Origin: Humulus lupulus
Lineage: Eukaryota; Streptophyta; Magnoliopsida; Rosales; Cannabaceae
NCBI RefSeq assembly: GCF_963169125.1
Contig: NC_084801.1
Location: forward strand, 115,843,061-115,907,060
DNA: 64,000 bases
Direction of reading: 5' to 3'
Shown: in pieces, positions 10,701 through 24,428 of the stretch
Layout of the letters: the number at the start of each line of letters is the position of its first letter
How positions within the stretch are numbered: the first letter of the stretch is position 1
The notes under the pieces: generated by a model
What the model saw: the letters and a program-made list of their open reading frames with translations, nothing else
The model's database searches: none
Told to the model about the DNA's origin: nothing
Made by a program: the position numbers and the translations under genes

Positions 10701-12275
10701 TTACATAAGATTTGAAAAAAGAAATGTACAATCTAAAAAAAAGAAAGATATATTTATAATAAATAAAAAATAATTTTCAATACAATTCACATTACAAAAA
10801 AAAAATTTGCAAAACAACCAAAGAAAAATTTAATATAGAAAAAAAATAAGCTAAAAAAATAATAATCAAATTACAAACATACCTTTCCAAATTAATAAAA
10901 CTTGATTAAGAATAAAACTATGATATAAACCAACTTTTATACAAATATATAGGAAAATAAACCCATAAAAGTGAAATTCTTAAAAAAAAAAAGCTATAGA
11001 TTAATTTTTTTTTTTAAAAAAAACATATTTTTGCACACTATTAAAAATCTCATATAAAATGTGATTTCCTCTAATTTTTATGTATACTTTTTCTAAATTA
11101 TTAGTAAAATATTGATGTAAAAACTAATAATCTAAAGAACATGTATTTATTATTAATTTAAATAATATATACAATATGGCAGGTAACGAAAGAAGAAGAA
11201 AATTTTGAATAAATACATAAATATATACTATTTTAAGTCTTCGTTTTTTTTTTAATATTGTGTTTATCTTAAATTTTTATTTATAATTTTTTTAATAATA
11301 TTACCTTCCCTTTATTTATCTATAATTATTTTCATGTATACTTTTTTTTTGTTACTTTTAGAGATAAAAAGCCATTCTAATAAGCATAATTAGTATATAA
11401 TTATATTTCAAAAAGTAAAATAATATTTTTTTAAAAATATTTTATTTTATTTAAATAATAAAGCATTTTATTTTTTTTATACAATGTTAGAAAACATAAA
11501 GTAATTGAAGTTAATAAAATAAGAGTGTCATTATCTTATTATTAAGAATAACCCCGACTAATCAATTTATAAAAGTTGAAACAAACTTAACTCCTATTTT
11601 TTTCTTTTTTATTCTCTATTTTTTTTAGTAACAAATGAAATATTATATATATATATATATATATTTTTATGTTTTTATCATTTTCTTGTCCCATGTTTAA
11701 ACAGAAGTTGCATTTTACTCATCTTGTGAAAATTGTGACATATATTTATATAAATTTGTGGGTTCCAAATAATTAATTATATTAAGATAGATATAATAAT
11801 TATGGAAAGAAATAGATGATAAATATTTGCCAACTATTAAATTACCTTTCTAATATTAAGCTATAAAATAGTATTTGGGCAAAATAGTAAGTTTAATTTT
11901 TTTTTTTAAAATAACAACCACTATAGATTTGTGATCTCCTTTCCAAGCTCCATAATACGTTGTCTTATCTCTTTTATTTTATTTGTCCAATCTCTTGTTT
12001 GAATTTTTCATTGCTTAGATTTTTTTTTTCTTCAAAGTGATTTAACTTGGGAAGACTTTAAAATAATTATGGTCAACACAACAATAAATTTTATGATAAA
12101 TGCAATTAATGATAAGGACTTTGTACATTCCTTCATGCAATGGACACCGCCATAGACCAAAATTTCAAGAGAGCATACAAATTTAACTAATATACTATCA
12201 ATAATTATTCAACATATAACCAATTATTGAGTCATTTTTATCAAATATTATATATATTTATATCAACTACAATAA
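10701..12275. other. AT-rich spacer
   Basis: Long A/T runs, a TA microsatellite at 11644-11664 and no coding potential. I see nothing else that can be supported. Confidence 0.6.
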
Positions 12276-13051
12276 TGTAACATCCAAACTAGCTAATAAG
12301 GCTTATGACCTTGATTAGAGGGTCAGGATAGCATTTTATGGAAAATTATGTGTTTATGTGATATATATGTGTGTTATTATGTGATTATGTGAGTTATATG
12401 ATAATATGACAAAATATGCATGTTTATGTATATTAAATATACATGTGGGCCCGTTTCTTATTAGAAGGAATTTTTTTCGTAATTTGGCTCGTTATGGGTA
12501 TATTTGGAATATATGTGCATATATGTGATATATGTGTGAGACTACATTATTATGTGGATATATTTGTGTTACTCGACACGAAACGATCATATGGAGCAAG
12601 TTAGCAAAAAAGCCACAACGAGACTCAATACCCGACTCGGGGTGAGTCAAGGGGTATTTTGGGTATCTAGTACATTGCTGGGTTATTGGGTAACGAGAAT
12701 GAATATTCGAGGATATATTCGGTATTAGTGAGATTATGAGGGAATTCCAGGAGTTTTGACCATTTTTCCATCGGAGATGTTTTTGGTACCTTGAGCCTCG
12801 AGATTTGCTTAAGGTTACTTAGAGTCTAAGTAAACCTCATAAACACCAAAAACAGATTGCTTGGGGAAAAACTCAGCATCATTCGGGGCAACTGAGGTAA
12901 CGATTTCCAGCATAGAATCCCTTTGTTTTTTTGGTTTTTAGCTAAGATTTGGAGTTTAGGAACTCCGTTCTGAATTTTGGGATTTGATGAGGTTTTGGCC
13001 AAGTTTAGGCTTGGGTTTTGTGTGTTTTGAGGTGCTGAGTTGATTGGAAAC

Positions 13052-16000
13052 TGTAACGACCCGAATTTGCTAATAAGGCTTAAGGGCCTTGATTAGTGCG
13101 TCGGGAGGGCATAATTGGAATATATGTGATTTAATGATTAAAAACATGTTATATGATTATTTGAATATTTGTGATGCATGACTATGTGTATTAGTATGCA
13201 TGTAGGCCTTGACTAGGTTAGAAAGACATATTCGTAATTTTGGCCCGTTGAGGGCATAACTGTATATATTTTTGATAAATTGATGAGACCACATTATTAT
13301 GTGGATATATTTGTAATCTGTGACCCATGGCGATCCTAGTGAGCGGTTCATCGAAAAAGTCCCGGCGGGGATTTATACCCGACTCGGGGCGAGCCTGTGG
13401 GTATTTCTGGGAACTTAGAGGATATATTGGAGTATATTTTGATATTGAGGAATATAATTGGTGATTAGTTAAGTGTCGAGAAGTAAGCGGTAAATATTAG
13501 AGACATTCGAGGAATTAGCGGGAATTGGGTGTAATGACCAAAATGCCCCTAGGTTGGTTTAAAGGCTTAGGAATAAAGGGAGGACAAATTGGTCATTTGG
13601 CTTATAAGGGATAAGAGTTAAATTTCTTTATGCCTTAGTGGAAAGTCTAGAATCTGAAGGAAGTTAAAAGAAAAGAAGAAGAAAAAGAAAGAAGGAAAAC
13701 AGAGGTCATTTCTTCTCCCATTCAGTTTAGGTTTCTTCCTCATTTCCTAAAGGAGTTTGGAGCTGTAACTTAGGGAGAGTCTGGGCAGGAGCTTCGGGCT
13801 AGGGTCCTTGGCTTGGCTTGAGGAGTTAACAAGAGTAGTCCATCCATTTGAGGTAAGGTCTAAGGTTGTTTTTTTTTTTTTTTTTCAGTTTCTGGTTCTT
13901 AATGTAAACATGGATTTTGAGCTAAGTTTTGATGGGGAATTCTAGGGAGTTGAGGCTGAAGCTTTGAGGAGGTGAGGCTAAGCTAGTGTGAAGGATAACC
14001 TAGGTTGAGCTCATCCATCAAAAGTAAGAAGCTTTGATCTTGGGCACTTGAATTATGTGGTTTCAGTTGTTGTTTTTATTGAGTTTCTGAGCTTTAGGTT
14101 CAGCTATGGTGGTTTCCTTGATTTGGGGTGCATGTGCTTGAATTTTGTGTGGTTAGGACTTATGGGATGAGTTGAGGATGTTGGGAGGCTTGTTTTAAAG
14201 TTTGGTTGAGGTTTGGTTGAGTTTTGAGAAGGTTTGGCTCGGGAAAATTCGAAGGAGAAAAAGTTGTTCAGGGTTGTGCTGTGACTAGCGCTACAACACT
14301 AGTCACTAGGCGCTACAGCGCTAGGTCCTAAAGTTCCTGAGCCTTTTGGCTCTGTTTGTAGCGCTATAACGCTCTCCTTAGGGTGATGTAGCGCTACCCT
14401 ACTTCCAGAAATGGGTTTTTGGGTTATTTCTAAGGGTTTTTGCCCAGGGGTTCGGGGTTTGATTCCACCACCCCGTTTGGTGGAATTAGGGCTTCCCGAG
14501 GGCTTGGGATTGGTCCCAAGGTTAGGTTTTGGATTTGAGGTTTGGTGATGATTTTGATCTGTGGCTGTGACTAGGTGTATGCTAGGGCTCGGACGGGATT
14601 GTGCTTGAGGATCGAATTGAACAAAGCTATCGAAATCTAAAGGTAAGAAAACTGCACCTGGTTATGTGTTTGTGATGGGACTAAGAGCTCCCTATATCTG
14701 TATGATGTCATAGATGGTATTATGCCATGGGACATGTGATAAACGGCCTAAGGGTGCCGTAAAAAATTCTTGCGCACAGGGCGCGGCTCGACCACTGGTA
14801 GCCGAGGACAGCTTAATATTCATTGAGTTCGGTTTAAGCGGGTCGGAGTCAGTGGGATAAATAGAGGGTGCGACCTAAGGGGAGTTAACCCTGGTTATCA
14901 TATGTGAATTGATTATTGGTATGAAATGATGTACTTAGTATGTTGAATGCTTGAATAACATGAATATTTGGACTGTAGAGTACATGTTTATACTGTATGA
15001 GTTATCTGGTTGTTTGTTTAATGAATATGCTCTGTTATTGTGTTTTCTTGCTGGGCCTTGGCTCACGGGTGCTACGTGGTGCAGGTAAAGGCAAAGGAAA
15101 GTTGGACCAATCCTGAGATGGAGAGCTGCGGGGCTAAATGTACATAGTCAGCTGATCGGCCGCCACGACCGATGAGTGATACAGGACAAGAAATGCTTAA
15201 TTGTCTATTTTGCCTTAGAATGGCTAATCACTGTAATTGTAACGCCCTACTACCTTAGAGCCGTTACTTAGTGAGTATAAAACAAAAGTCGTGCTTTTGA
15301 CTGACTCTAAGTGGTTTCTAAAACCAAAAGTGTGAATAAATCAGAATTTAGGGCTGTACTCTTTGAAAATGTTTAGTTTTATTGAAAGCGTTAAGTATAA
15401 AACATCTGGGATCCCAAAATAAGGTTTACAAAATATCTACAGCTCAAAAATAGATTTACACTTGATCAACTATCAAAAGAATGGTTTAATACAGCCATAT
15501 ACAAAATGCCCCCAACCAAAGCAGTCGGGCAGGCCAAACATGTACGCGCCGCCCCCACGCTCTCCATACTCATGGCCGGTTGACTGATTCCTTGCTTTTA
15601 CCTGCCACACGGAGCACCCGTGAGCCGAAGCCTAGCAAGAAAACCCAAATAGTACATAACATATGCAAATAATATAGCTGGCATAATTCACTGATAAATA
15701 GGAAAACCATCAGATTAAACAAGCACAGCCATGCCGCCCCAGAGGCCTTACCAAAGCTTGGGGTCTCGGTCCTCACCGTAGGATAACTCATGTATCCCTT
15801 GGGTCCCACCCTGACTATAGCATCCCATGTGCTGAGCGTTACTTCCGGCCCCAAGGCCGTACCCGGCCTTCGCCGCTCTCGGCCTTAGCCGTTCATTTCA
15901 TTATAGTCACACATATAATACATTCAGAAATAACCATTCAAACATATAATAGTTCATCTAAGATTACACATTTGCACATACTACAGTCTAGGGCCATGCC

Positions 16001-17820
16001 CTGCAATCACACAATGGGCCCATGCCCTATTCTCGGGTGTTACGATTTTCTTACCTTTAGATTCGGTAGCCTTGATCACCTGACTCCTTGAGCACGATCC
16101 TACCCGAGCCCTAGCGCTTACCTAAGCAAAATCCACAAGTCAAAGTCATCACCAACCTCAAGTCCAAAACCTAGCCTCAGGACTAATCCCGAGCCCCCGG
16201 GAAGTCCTAGATCCCCAAAACAAAGTGGCAGAATCGAGCCCCGAACCCTAGGTCAAAATCCCTTCATAAAAGCCCAAAAATCCCTTCTGTGAACAGTGCA
16301 GCGCTACAACGCTCTAAAGAGGGCGCTGTAGCGCTACAAGCAGAACCACCCCACCAGAACAGGGACTAGCGCTACAGCGCCCCCTGACTAGCGTTGTAGC
16401 GCTAGTTGCAGACCAGCACTACCCAAAAATCGCATCTTGCGATTTTCTCCTACCATTTCAACTCCAAACTTGCCCAAACCTTTTCCAAACCCAAAAACAC
16501 ACATAACCACACCTCACACTCATCCCAAGCATCCCATGAACTCAATCCCAAGCTCAAGCAACCCAAAACTCAAAATCTAACACAATGAACCCAAAAACCA
16601 GAAATTCACTCAAACAACAAGGATAGTTACTTAGAAATCATACCGTGGGTGGAATTTCGACCTTGAATCGAACCCTAGACCTCCTTAGCTTGCACCTTCA
16701 CAACCTTGATCTGTTTTCCCCAAAAACCCCATCCATTTAGCTCAAAAACACAATCCAAACCAGTCAAGCCCTAAAACAGAAAATCCCCAAGAACTTACCT
16801 CAATTTCTGATGTGATCTTGCTAACCTCTTGCCAATCCTCAAGTATAGCTTAGGATCCTTGATGCTCAGCCTACCCTAGCTCTCCACTGAGCTTGACTCC
16901 AAGAAAAATGAAGGAAAAAGGTTGGGAGAGCCACAAACCGTTCTTGGACAAAACCCCTCAGCTTTTCCTCACTTTTCTTTTCTCTTCTTTCTTTTCAGCC
17001 TATAACTTTTTCTCTACTAAATCCACTAAGTAAAAAGCCCTCCTTTAATTCATCTCTTACAATCCTAAAGACCAAAATGCCCTCCCTTACTAATTCTAAA
17101 CCTTTATGTCCATAAAGGGGCATTTTAGTCATATTACCCAAATTCCCACTAATTCCTCAAGTGTTCCTAATAATTCCCGCTCGCTACCCAATACCTGATA
17201 AATCATCAAATATACATTCCTCATCCTCAAGATTAACCTCAATATATTCCCAAATTCTCATTTAAACTCCCCAGGCTTAACCCAAGCCGGGTATAGATTC
17301 CCGCTTTGACTTTTCCGCTAACCCGCTCACTCTAGGATCGTCTCGAGTCATGGATCACCGATATCAACACAAAACATGCCCAAAATGGCCAGATTACAAT
17401 TATGCTAAATCAGGTCTACATGCATACTAATTCACATAGTCATGCATCACAAATAATCAAATAGTCAAATAACGTGCATTAAACCATAATCATGCATTAA
17501 ACTCATAAAAGTCACACACAGAATCCCATTATGCCCTCCAGGCACACTACTCAAGGCCCTTAAGCCTTAATAGTGAATTTGGGGTCGTTACAGTAATTTT
17601 GTCCTAAAATTTTGTAGACTGTCTTTTAAATTTACTACTTTTGGGATCCCATGTAAAGAAAATGTTTGTTTATAAGAAATGATGCTTTTGAGGCCAAAGT
17701 CTTTTAACCCTAGTTCAACTGTAGTTTCAGTGACACGTTTCAAATTAAACGACTTGATTAGCAAGTCTTGTCCCTTTATAAACACACAGTGTAATGGTCT
17801 TGGCTATGCAGGGCGTTACA
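13052..17820 (+). mobile_element. Solo LTR B inserted in the 5' LTR of A
   Basis: It runs from TGTAACGACC to GGGCGTTACA, and has itself been split by element C. Without C it is about 2.4 kb. The flanks are GAAAC on the left and GGAAC on the right, a 5-bp target duplication with one mismatch. The uninterrupted site in the 3' LTR of A confirms the boundaries. No internal region is present, so this is an LTR left by unequal recombination. It contains an LTR intron candidate (14643-15084) and a cluster of gcgctac palindromes near 14285-14395. Confidence 0.88.
15238..17592 (-). mobile_element. Inverted solo LTR C inserted in solo LTR B
   Basis: The 2355-bp unit is flanked by a perfect GTAAT duplication (15233-15237 and 17593-17597). 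Read on the minus strand it starts TGTAACGACCCC and ends GGGCGTTACA. It is the same family as B in opposite orientation, with conserved blocks in reversed order: LTR splice-donor-like site at 16054, acceptor-like site at 15602, gcgctac palindromes at 16302-16410. No coding region is present. Confidence 0.92.
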
Positions 17821-19285
17821 GGAACTTTACCTTGGGGATTTAGCTATGTTTAGAGAGGTTTTTGGTGGGTTTTTGCTTGAAGAAAATGGGGAAATTTATG
17901 AGTTTTCATGGTGAGTCGCGACCCTGTTCTTGGGGTGCCGCGACTCTCATGAGCAGGAAGGAGAAAGAGGTGTCAAACCTCCATTTGAGCCACAACGCAA
18001 GTAGAGGTGCGCTACGGCGTGTGTCTAAACAGAGAAGAGCCTTGGGCTCTCTAACTTGGGGTGGGCCGCTGCTCCTTTGTTTTGAGACGCAACGCTTGAA
18101 GGGTTTTTGAGCCCCGGGAAGGTTTTGAGTGCGGGAACTCAAACCTAAGGGCTCAAGATTGATCCTACTACCTGATTTAGTAGAATTCGATGTCTCGGAG
18201 GCTAGGACTTGGTCCGGAAACCTTTATTCGCTCGTTTTGACGAGATTCTCTATTGGTTGTGACTAGGTTATCGTTAGGGGCTCGGAATCGGGATCGTGCT
18301 CGAGGGTCATTCTTAATATACGTTGCACTCGGACCTAAGGTTAGAAAAATGTGCTCGAGGGTCATTCTTAAGGAACATGGTTATTACCGTGTTTGTGTTT
18401 GATTAGTTAAGATACCATGATTTATATGTATGCATACTTGTATGGTTTGAAGTATGCTTATCTGTATCTGTTTGTTTGGTTATTTGAATGTCCGATTAAA
18501 GCCTTGACTTATTAGTCAAGGGCGGCAATAGCGCGTTGCGCGCTAGTCGAGAGCCTTAGGCCTAATCAGGGACGTACTATTACGTTGGCCATCCCTAAGG
18601 TTGTTGGAAAAACAAAGCGCTTGCCTAGCTTTATGGCTAGTTACTCAGACCTAAGGGCAAGGGCCCCAAGTGACTCTATGGTCACATAGCTAGGGCACAA
18701 GGCCTCAAGTTGACTCTATGGTCATCTATTCAAGGCAGCGGGCCTCAAAATGATCTAATGATCATTTATTTGTAATTGTATGCATGCATGAGTAGGTTAT
18801 TATTGATGGACATGCTAGATATGTATTTGGAATCTGTATTTACTGTTCATGCATATATTTAAGTTTTGTTGCTGAGCATTGGCTCACGGGTGCTATGTGG
18901 TGCAGGTAAAGGGAAAAGAAAGCTAGACCATCCATGAGTTGAAGAGCTTCAGTGGCGGCGTGTACATATGCGACTGCTCGTCCACCACGGCCAAGGATAT
19001 CTTAGAGGAACTAGGGTTGCATCCCTTATTTTGCCGCTTAGGCCGGCTAGTTGTAACTTTTAATTGTATATACCTTTTCAAACACCTGTTTGTAACATTT
19101 TGGGATCCCATGTATGTATTAAACTTTTAAATGAAAAGTTAGCGTTTCCTTTGACCAAAATTTTTAACCCTAACCCTTGACATTAACCTTAGTTACACGT
19201 TTATAACCAAATAAATTGATTAGCAACTCTGTCACCATTTAAAGTACATAGTGTAACAGTTTTGGATTAGGAGGACGCTACAACT

Positions 19286-19297
19286 TGGTATCAGAGC
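19286..19297 (+). other. Primer-binding site of element A
   Basis: TGGTATCAGAGC lies 3 bp after the LTR end, complementary to initiator Met-tRNA. Confidence 0.9.
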
Positions 19298-20367
19298 TGC
19301 CAAGGTTTAAGAGCTCCTAAAGACTGGTTGGGCATGTACACTCGCCACTAAAGACAAGCTCGAGTTAGGGTTTGGTAACTACTTATGTGATTAAGTGTTT
19401 AACTATTTGAAATAAATGTTTACGCCTTATCTGCATGCCTTATTAGGGAGTATGAGATATTCTGATAGGGCCTGACCCTTGACTGTTGCATGAATGATAA
19501 AGAACATGCTTATTAGCATCATTATTTCTTGTGAATGCAAAGGAACTACTATCAGTATGCTTCCTTGAAGGTCAGAGAGGTTGGCTAGCCAAGAGATACA
19601 AGCCAGGGAAGAGAATGACTGAGGCCAAGCCCCACTGCCAACTCCAGAAAATTGGCAACATGTGCTTGCTGATATGCAAGCTAAGTTACAAAGGCAGGAA
19701 GATGAGATTCGCTTCTTGAGACAGCAATAGGTTCCAGCAGGGAACCTACCGCCCGCAGTACCAGCAGTGATACAGTCAGAGGTACCAGCGGTAGTATAAC
19801 CCTAGATAGAGGGAGATAGATGGGAACCCCTATATGAGAGGTTTAGAAAACAACACCCTCTAGTTTTTTAGGGCAGCTCAGACCCACTGAAGGCGGAGCA
19901 GTGGATAACTATGATAACCACCATCCTGGATTTCATGAGGGTAGGTGGTAATGAGATAGTGGCCTGCCCCACTTACATGTTTTTGGAGGATGCCTGAATA
20001 TGGTGAGAGGTGGTATCCTAGACCAGGGTAGTAAATATTATGGAATGGGAGGAATTCAGAACTCTGTTCAATGAGAAATACTACAATGACGCAGTTAAAG
20101 CTGCGAAGGGTGAAGAGTTCAGTAAGTTACTTTAGGGAAATATGTCAGTGACCGATTACACCTTGAAGTTTGACAGATTGGCAAAGTTTGCCAAGAATTT
20201 GGTGCCCACTGATGGGACCGAAGAGAGAGGTTTCTCCAAAGGACACAACCTATGATAGCTCAGGATGTTTGTATAACCACTATGCCAGGAGTGACTACCT
20301 ATGCATAGGCTGTGGAGAAGGCGCTTACAACTGAGAGCGCAAAGAACAAGATATGGCACGAGAATGA

Positions 20368-23300
20368 TGTAACGTCCCGCGTTTTCGGATACCTTTAAAC
20401 GACTCGGGTCGGGATTATTTCCCCGAGTTAAGAATACTATTTTAAATAATATTATATTTATTTGGAAATTATTCCATGAGTTATTGCTAGCCAAAATATG
20501 AATTTTGTGATTTAAAAGTCAAGATAAGACTTTCGGTCTTGGACCGACACAAAAACCCTGATCCGGTAAACTTCTCGGACAATAAAATGAAAATCTATGG
20601 AAAATATATTTTGGGCATAAATTACATTCATAAAAATTAAAGTTTGGTCAAAAAATAATAAACCTAAGAGAAAATAGAAATTTAGGGCATTTTGTGTTAG
20701 ATGCTTAATTTTACCGAAATGGGGAATTTTATTCCATGAATGGACCTTAGGTTAAATTTTATATTGTGATTAATTAAATTAAATGTGAGAGACATTTAAT
20801 TTAATTATTTAATATTAAGTTTTGTGATTTAAAACTTAATAAGAGTAAAAAAGGTGTAGAAAGTCAAATTGGGTTTTTCTTCTTAGGAAATAATTATTAA
20901 CCTTTATAAAAAAAAAATTGATCACATATATAATATATGTGGTGGCCGGCCATGTGTGAGGTTTTAAAATGGTTTGACCAAAATTTTTAATTAGTTTAAT
21001 CCCATTTATTTAAAAGTTTGGGATAATGTCAAGTGGGCAAGTGGGTAGTAAAGCACTTAAGTGATTTTAGGAATTTTAGAGTGTGATAAACTCTTCTAAC
21101 CCTCCCCAACCGACCACACCACTCTCCCTCATTCACTCTCATCTGATTTTTGAAGACTCTCTCAAGTGTTCTCTCCATTTTCAACACCAAGAACACCAAG
21201 GAAACTTGGAAGCTAAGTCTTGGTCTAGGAAGGGTTTTCCCTAAGGTAAAGTTTCATTAATCTAGACTTTTGTAAAGTTTTAATCATAGAGTTTGAAATA
21301 GCTAATTAACTATGTTGTTGGGGGAAGTTGGTTAGGATTTTTGAAAGGTTTTGAAGGAGTCAAAGCTAATAGGAAGGTCCAAACCTTAAGCAAGAACAGC
21401 AAGAGGTAAAAAGTTTACTTTTGATGATTTTTGTTGTAGGGTTTTTAGTTATAAGCATTATTTAGCATATTTAATGGTTAAAGTTTCTTATTGGTGATGT
21501 AATAAGGTTATGGTAGTTGTCTTATAATTTTTATGATGCTTTTGTATTGATTTTTGAAGATAGGAACCAAAACCCCCAAGGGTTTTGTAGGAAACCTTAA
21601 AACAAAATACATGTTTTGAGCTGTGACTTCCAAGGGGTCTAGCATCCACTCTATATTGATTTTATAAAATTTAATTATACTGTGATGTTTTTGAGATTGA
21701 GTACATAAGATTGAGCTTTTGAAACACTCAAAAATGTTTAGAAATGAGTAAGTTATGCTATTTCAAAGTTTAGGTAAAAAACTGTTTTTTTTTTCCGTAT
21801 TCTTATTTTTGGAACCAAGTTTGGACAGCCACTGTATAGGGAAAATAAATCCAGTTTTTTCTAAAATTTTGTGAAAATATTTTTGGCATAACCTAGTAGT
21901 CTACTGTAAAATTTGGTAAGAAAATATTGAATGTTTTGAAAGTTATTAACTGTCAAAGTTTGGTAAAAAATAAGGACTTGAAAATAATGTCATTTTTACC
22001 TCATTGTTGGAAAATGATTTCACCAATAAAAAATGCTCATTTTGACCTAAGATTTTACAAATACCTAAATGATATACCAAAAATGGAATTGGAAAATTTT
22101 GGTAACAATTGGGTAGGTAAATTTTATGTTATGAACTAACGAAGTATGTAGTTAAAAATGTGAAAAATAGGATTTTCACACTTAGTGTAAAAATGAGATT
22201 TTGAAACATAAGGTAAAAAGTAAAATTTTGCTTATTTCAAGATATAAACTTGGTAAGTCTTGAAAACATATTTTTACTAAAATTATCACTTTGAGTTTTG
22301 TGAATGATTTTTTATTCTTTTTAAAAATAAGAGATTTAATTTATTAATAGTTAATAAATTAAAAGAGGGTTTAAAACCCTATATTTTGATAAAATAATTA
22401 AGTGAATTATTTTTCTAGTAAGTAAAATTGATTAATTGATTTTAGAAAAATTAACTAGTCAAGAAGGGAAATTTTTAACGGTTTCCCTAATTAAGACAAA
22501 TTAGGCAATTTTCTTAAAACAGTTTTTAGAGATTAAAACCTTAAGAAAAATAAAAGGGAAAGTAAGAGTTTATTTTCTTTAAAAATAATTAAGAAATTTA
22601 TTAGTATTTTCTGGATATAATACCGGCTAAAATCTTACATATTTTAACCGGCTTGTTGAAAGTGCGGGTTAATAGCGATACCTTGAAAGAGTAAGATTTT
22701 TAGCGGATTGTGGGAAAATACTATTGTGATACCCGAGCCTAGGTATCGAGACCTTGGGATAGGTCTCCTTGAGACTTAGAGTGTAGTCTCAAATATTTTT
22801 GTATGAATTTCCTTAATGGGTTTAAAACCAAATAAGGATCATTAATCCTTACAAATGATTTTGAAAATGATCAAACTGCTCAAAATAATATTAATGAATT
22901 ATGTGCCATAATTAATCTGAGTATACTGTATGGATAGCTACAGTATTGGCTAAGCGTAACTGGACTGAACCTTGGAGGGTGAAAACCTGTTGAGTGCTAA
23001 GGACTCCAAGTAAGTCAACTTATATTGTATGGCTACAACATGAAACGATTATTGTATTGTATGTTAGTATAGGGATACATGCACATATATAGACTGTCAT
23101 AGAAAGTTTCTTAGAGACGTTAGTCTAGTGAGTGCTGATTTAGAAAATATGAACGATAGATATCCTTCATATCCTAGACGGTTGACCCCTGTCGCACTGC
23201 TTGATTTTATTATGTCCGACTCATTACTGCGACGAGTGGCCAAGAGGTGAGGATTAGCTGGTTAAACCCAGGGGCGCCAAAATAAATGGGACCTAGGGGC

Positions 23301-24428
23301 CCTCATTCTTCCTTAATCAGTAAATGGTTAGAACCCGAGCAAATGCTCTGATAAGCTATTCCCGGACAGCAGCCGTGAATATTGGCCATTCAGTGAGAGT
23401 GCCTAGAGATACTAGGGGTTGCCAGATTGAGTAAGGCTGAATACCCTAGGGGTAACTGCTCACCAGCACCACTGATTAGAATAGAAGTCCCTGTAAAACC
23501 GTGTAAATTCGATTTCACTCTTTGATAAGTAGTGATGCCCTAGGTAACGCGATAATTACCCTTGATGGAGATATCTATTGGCTAGATCATAGTGTTGAGA
23601 GTTGGTTCTCTCTTATAGATTAACAATTATGTTGGAGGGCGCATTACGCCTGAATTGTTGGAAATTATCGAGCGTTGGTCTCGAATTATATTGTGATATG
23701 ATATATCTGCTTGCTCTGGGATTTTCTGAGTGCAAGGATATATTTTTTGATAAGATATAGTTGTGAAATAATGTATCTGCTTGCTCTGGGATTTTCTGAG
23801 TGCATGGATATATTTGTTGATAAGATATAGTTGTGAAATAATATATCTGCTTGCTCTGGGATTTTCTGAGTGCAGGGGTATATTTGTTGATAAGATATAG
23901 TTGTGAAATAATATATCTGCTTGCTCTGGGATTTTCTAAGTGCGGGTTTTTATCTGTTTATAGGAAATAAATTATCATTGGTTATTAGGCATGACCATAA
24001 GTTTGCTAGGACGCTTTTGCGTTCTTTAAATTGATTGTGTAGGGTCCAGATGGATCCGAAACCCTAATTCTCTGCACGCTTTGTTTTAAGGTTGGACTTA
24101 CTAAGCGTTTTCACTTACCTAGTTGTTTCATATTGTAGGTAAGAGCAAGGGCAAGGGCAAGGGCAAGGCAGAGCAGTGAAAGCCGGAGTCTACCTTGCAA
24201 ATGTACATGTGGATCGACCTTTTGGGAAGCCGTTTTATTTTTGGAAATGTTGTGTAATTTTCCCAAACTAGGCTCACTCTACTCTTTATAAAATATGTTT
24301 GTAACTAAATGTTAAGTATGACCATACGACTTTTTAATTTTTTTTTTATAAAGGTTTTTATGATATTTTGTTAAATGAAAACATTTATATTTCCGCATTA
24401 TTGAGTATTGAAAATCTGGGTCATTACA
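20368..24428 (+). mobile_element. Solo LTR D, 4.06 kb, inside gag of element A
   Basis: It starts TGTAACGTCC and ends GGGTCATTACA. It is flanked by AATGA and AATGC, a 5-bp target duplication with one mismatch. Its 4-kb length is unusual. Contents include a 70-bp tandem repeat (23690-23944) and, near the 3' end, a gtag|gtaagagcaagg block followed by repeats of caaggg. No gag or pol is present. Its LTR ends resemble those of A, B, C and E, so it is probably a distant member of the same LTR group. Confidence 0.85.
23690..23944 (+). repeat. 70-bp tandem repeat in LTR D, about 3.6 copies
   Basis: The core tgcttgctctgggattttct begins at 23708, 23778, 23848 and 23918, exactly 70 bp apart. The copies are nearly identical. 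Confidence 0.95.

Larger units (their letters stand above)
12276..19282 (+). repeat. 5' LTR of element A, interrupted
   Basis: LTR sequence occupies 12276-13051 and resumes at 17821-19282 after nested solo LTRs B and C. The continuation is clear by comparison with the 3' LTR, where gggaactttaccttgggg is uninterrupted near 28595. A conserved ggctcacgggtgctatg block and splice-acceptor-like tgcag|gtaaagg lie near 18884-18912. Compared with the 3' LTR, the copy lacks about 125 bp around position 12858. Confidence 0.82.

Noticed and set aside
18923..19130. Short ORFs on both strands near the LTR 3' end, with near-identical counterparts at 31754-31973
   Set aside because: They fall in the conserved R/U5 part of the two LTRs of A; similarity is due to the LTR pairing, and no protein motif is seen.
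23690..23944. CRISPR-like array
   Set aside because: The 70-bp units are contiguous without unique spacers, in a plant LTR.
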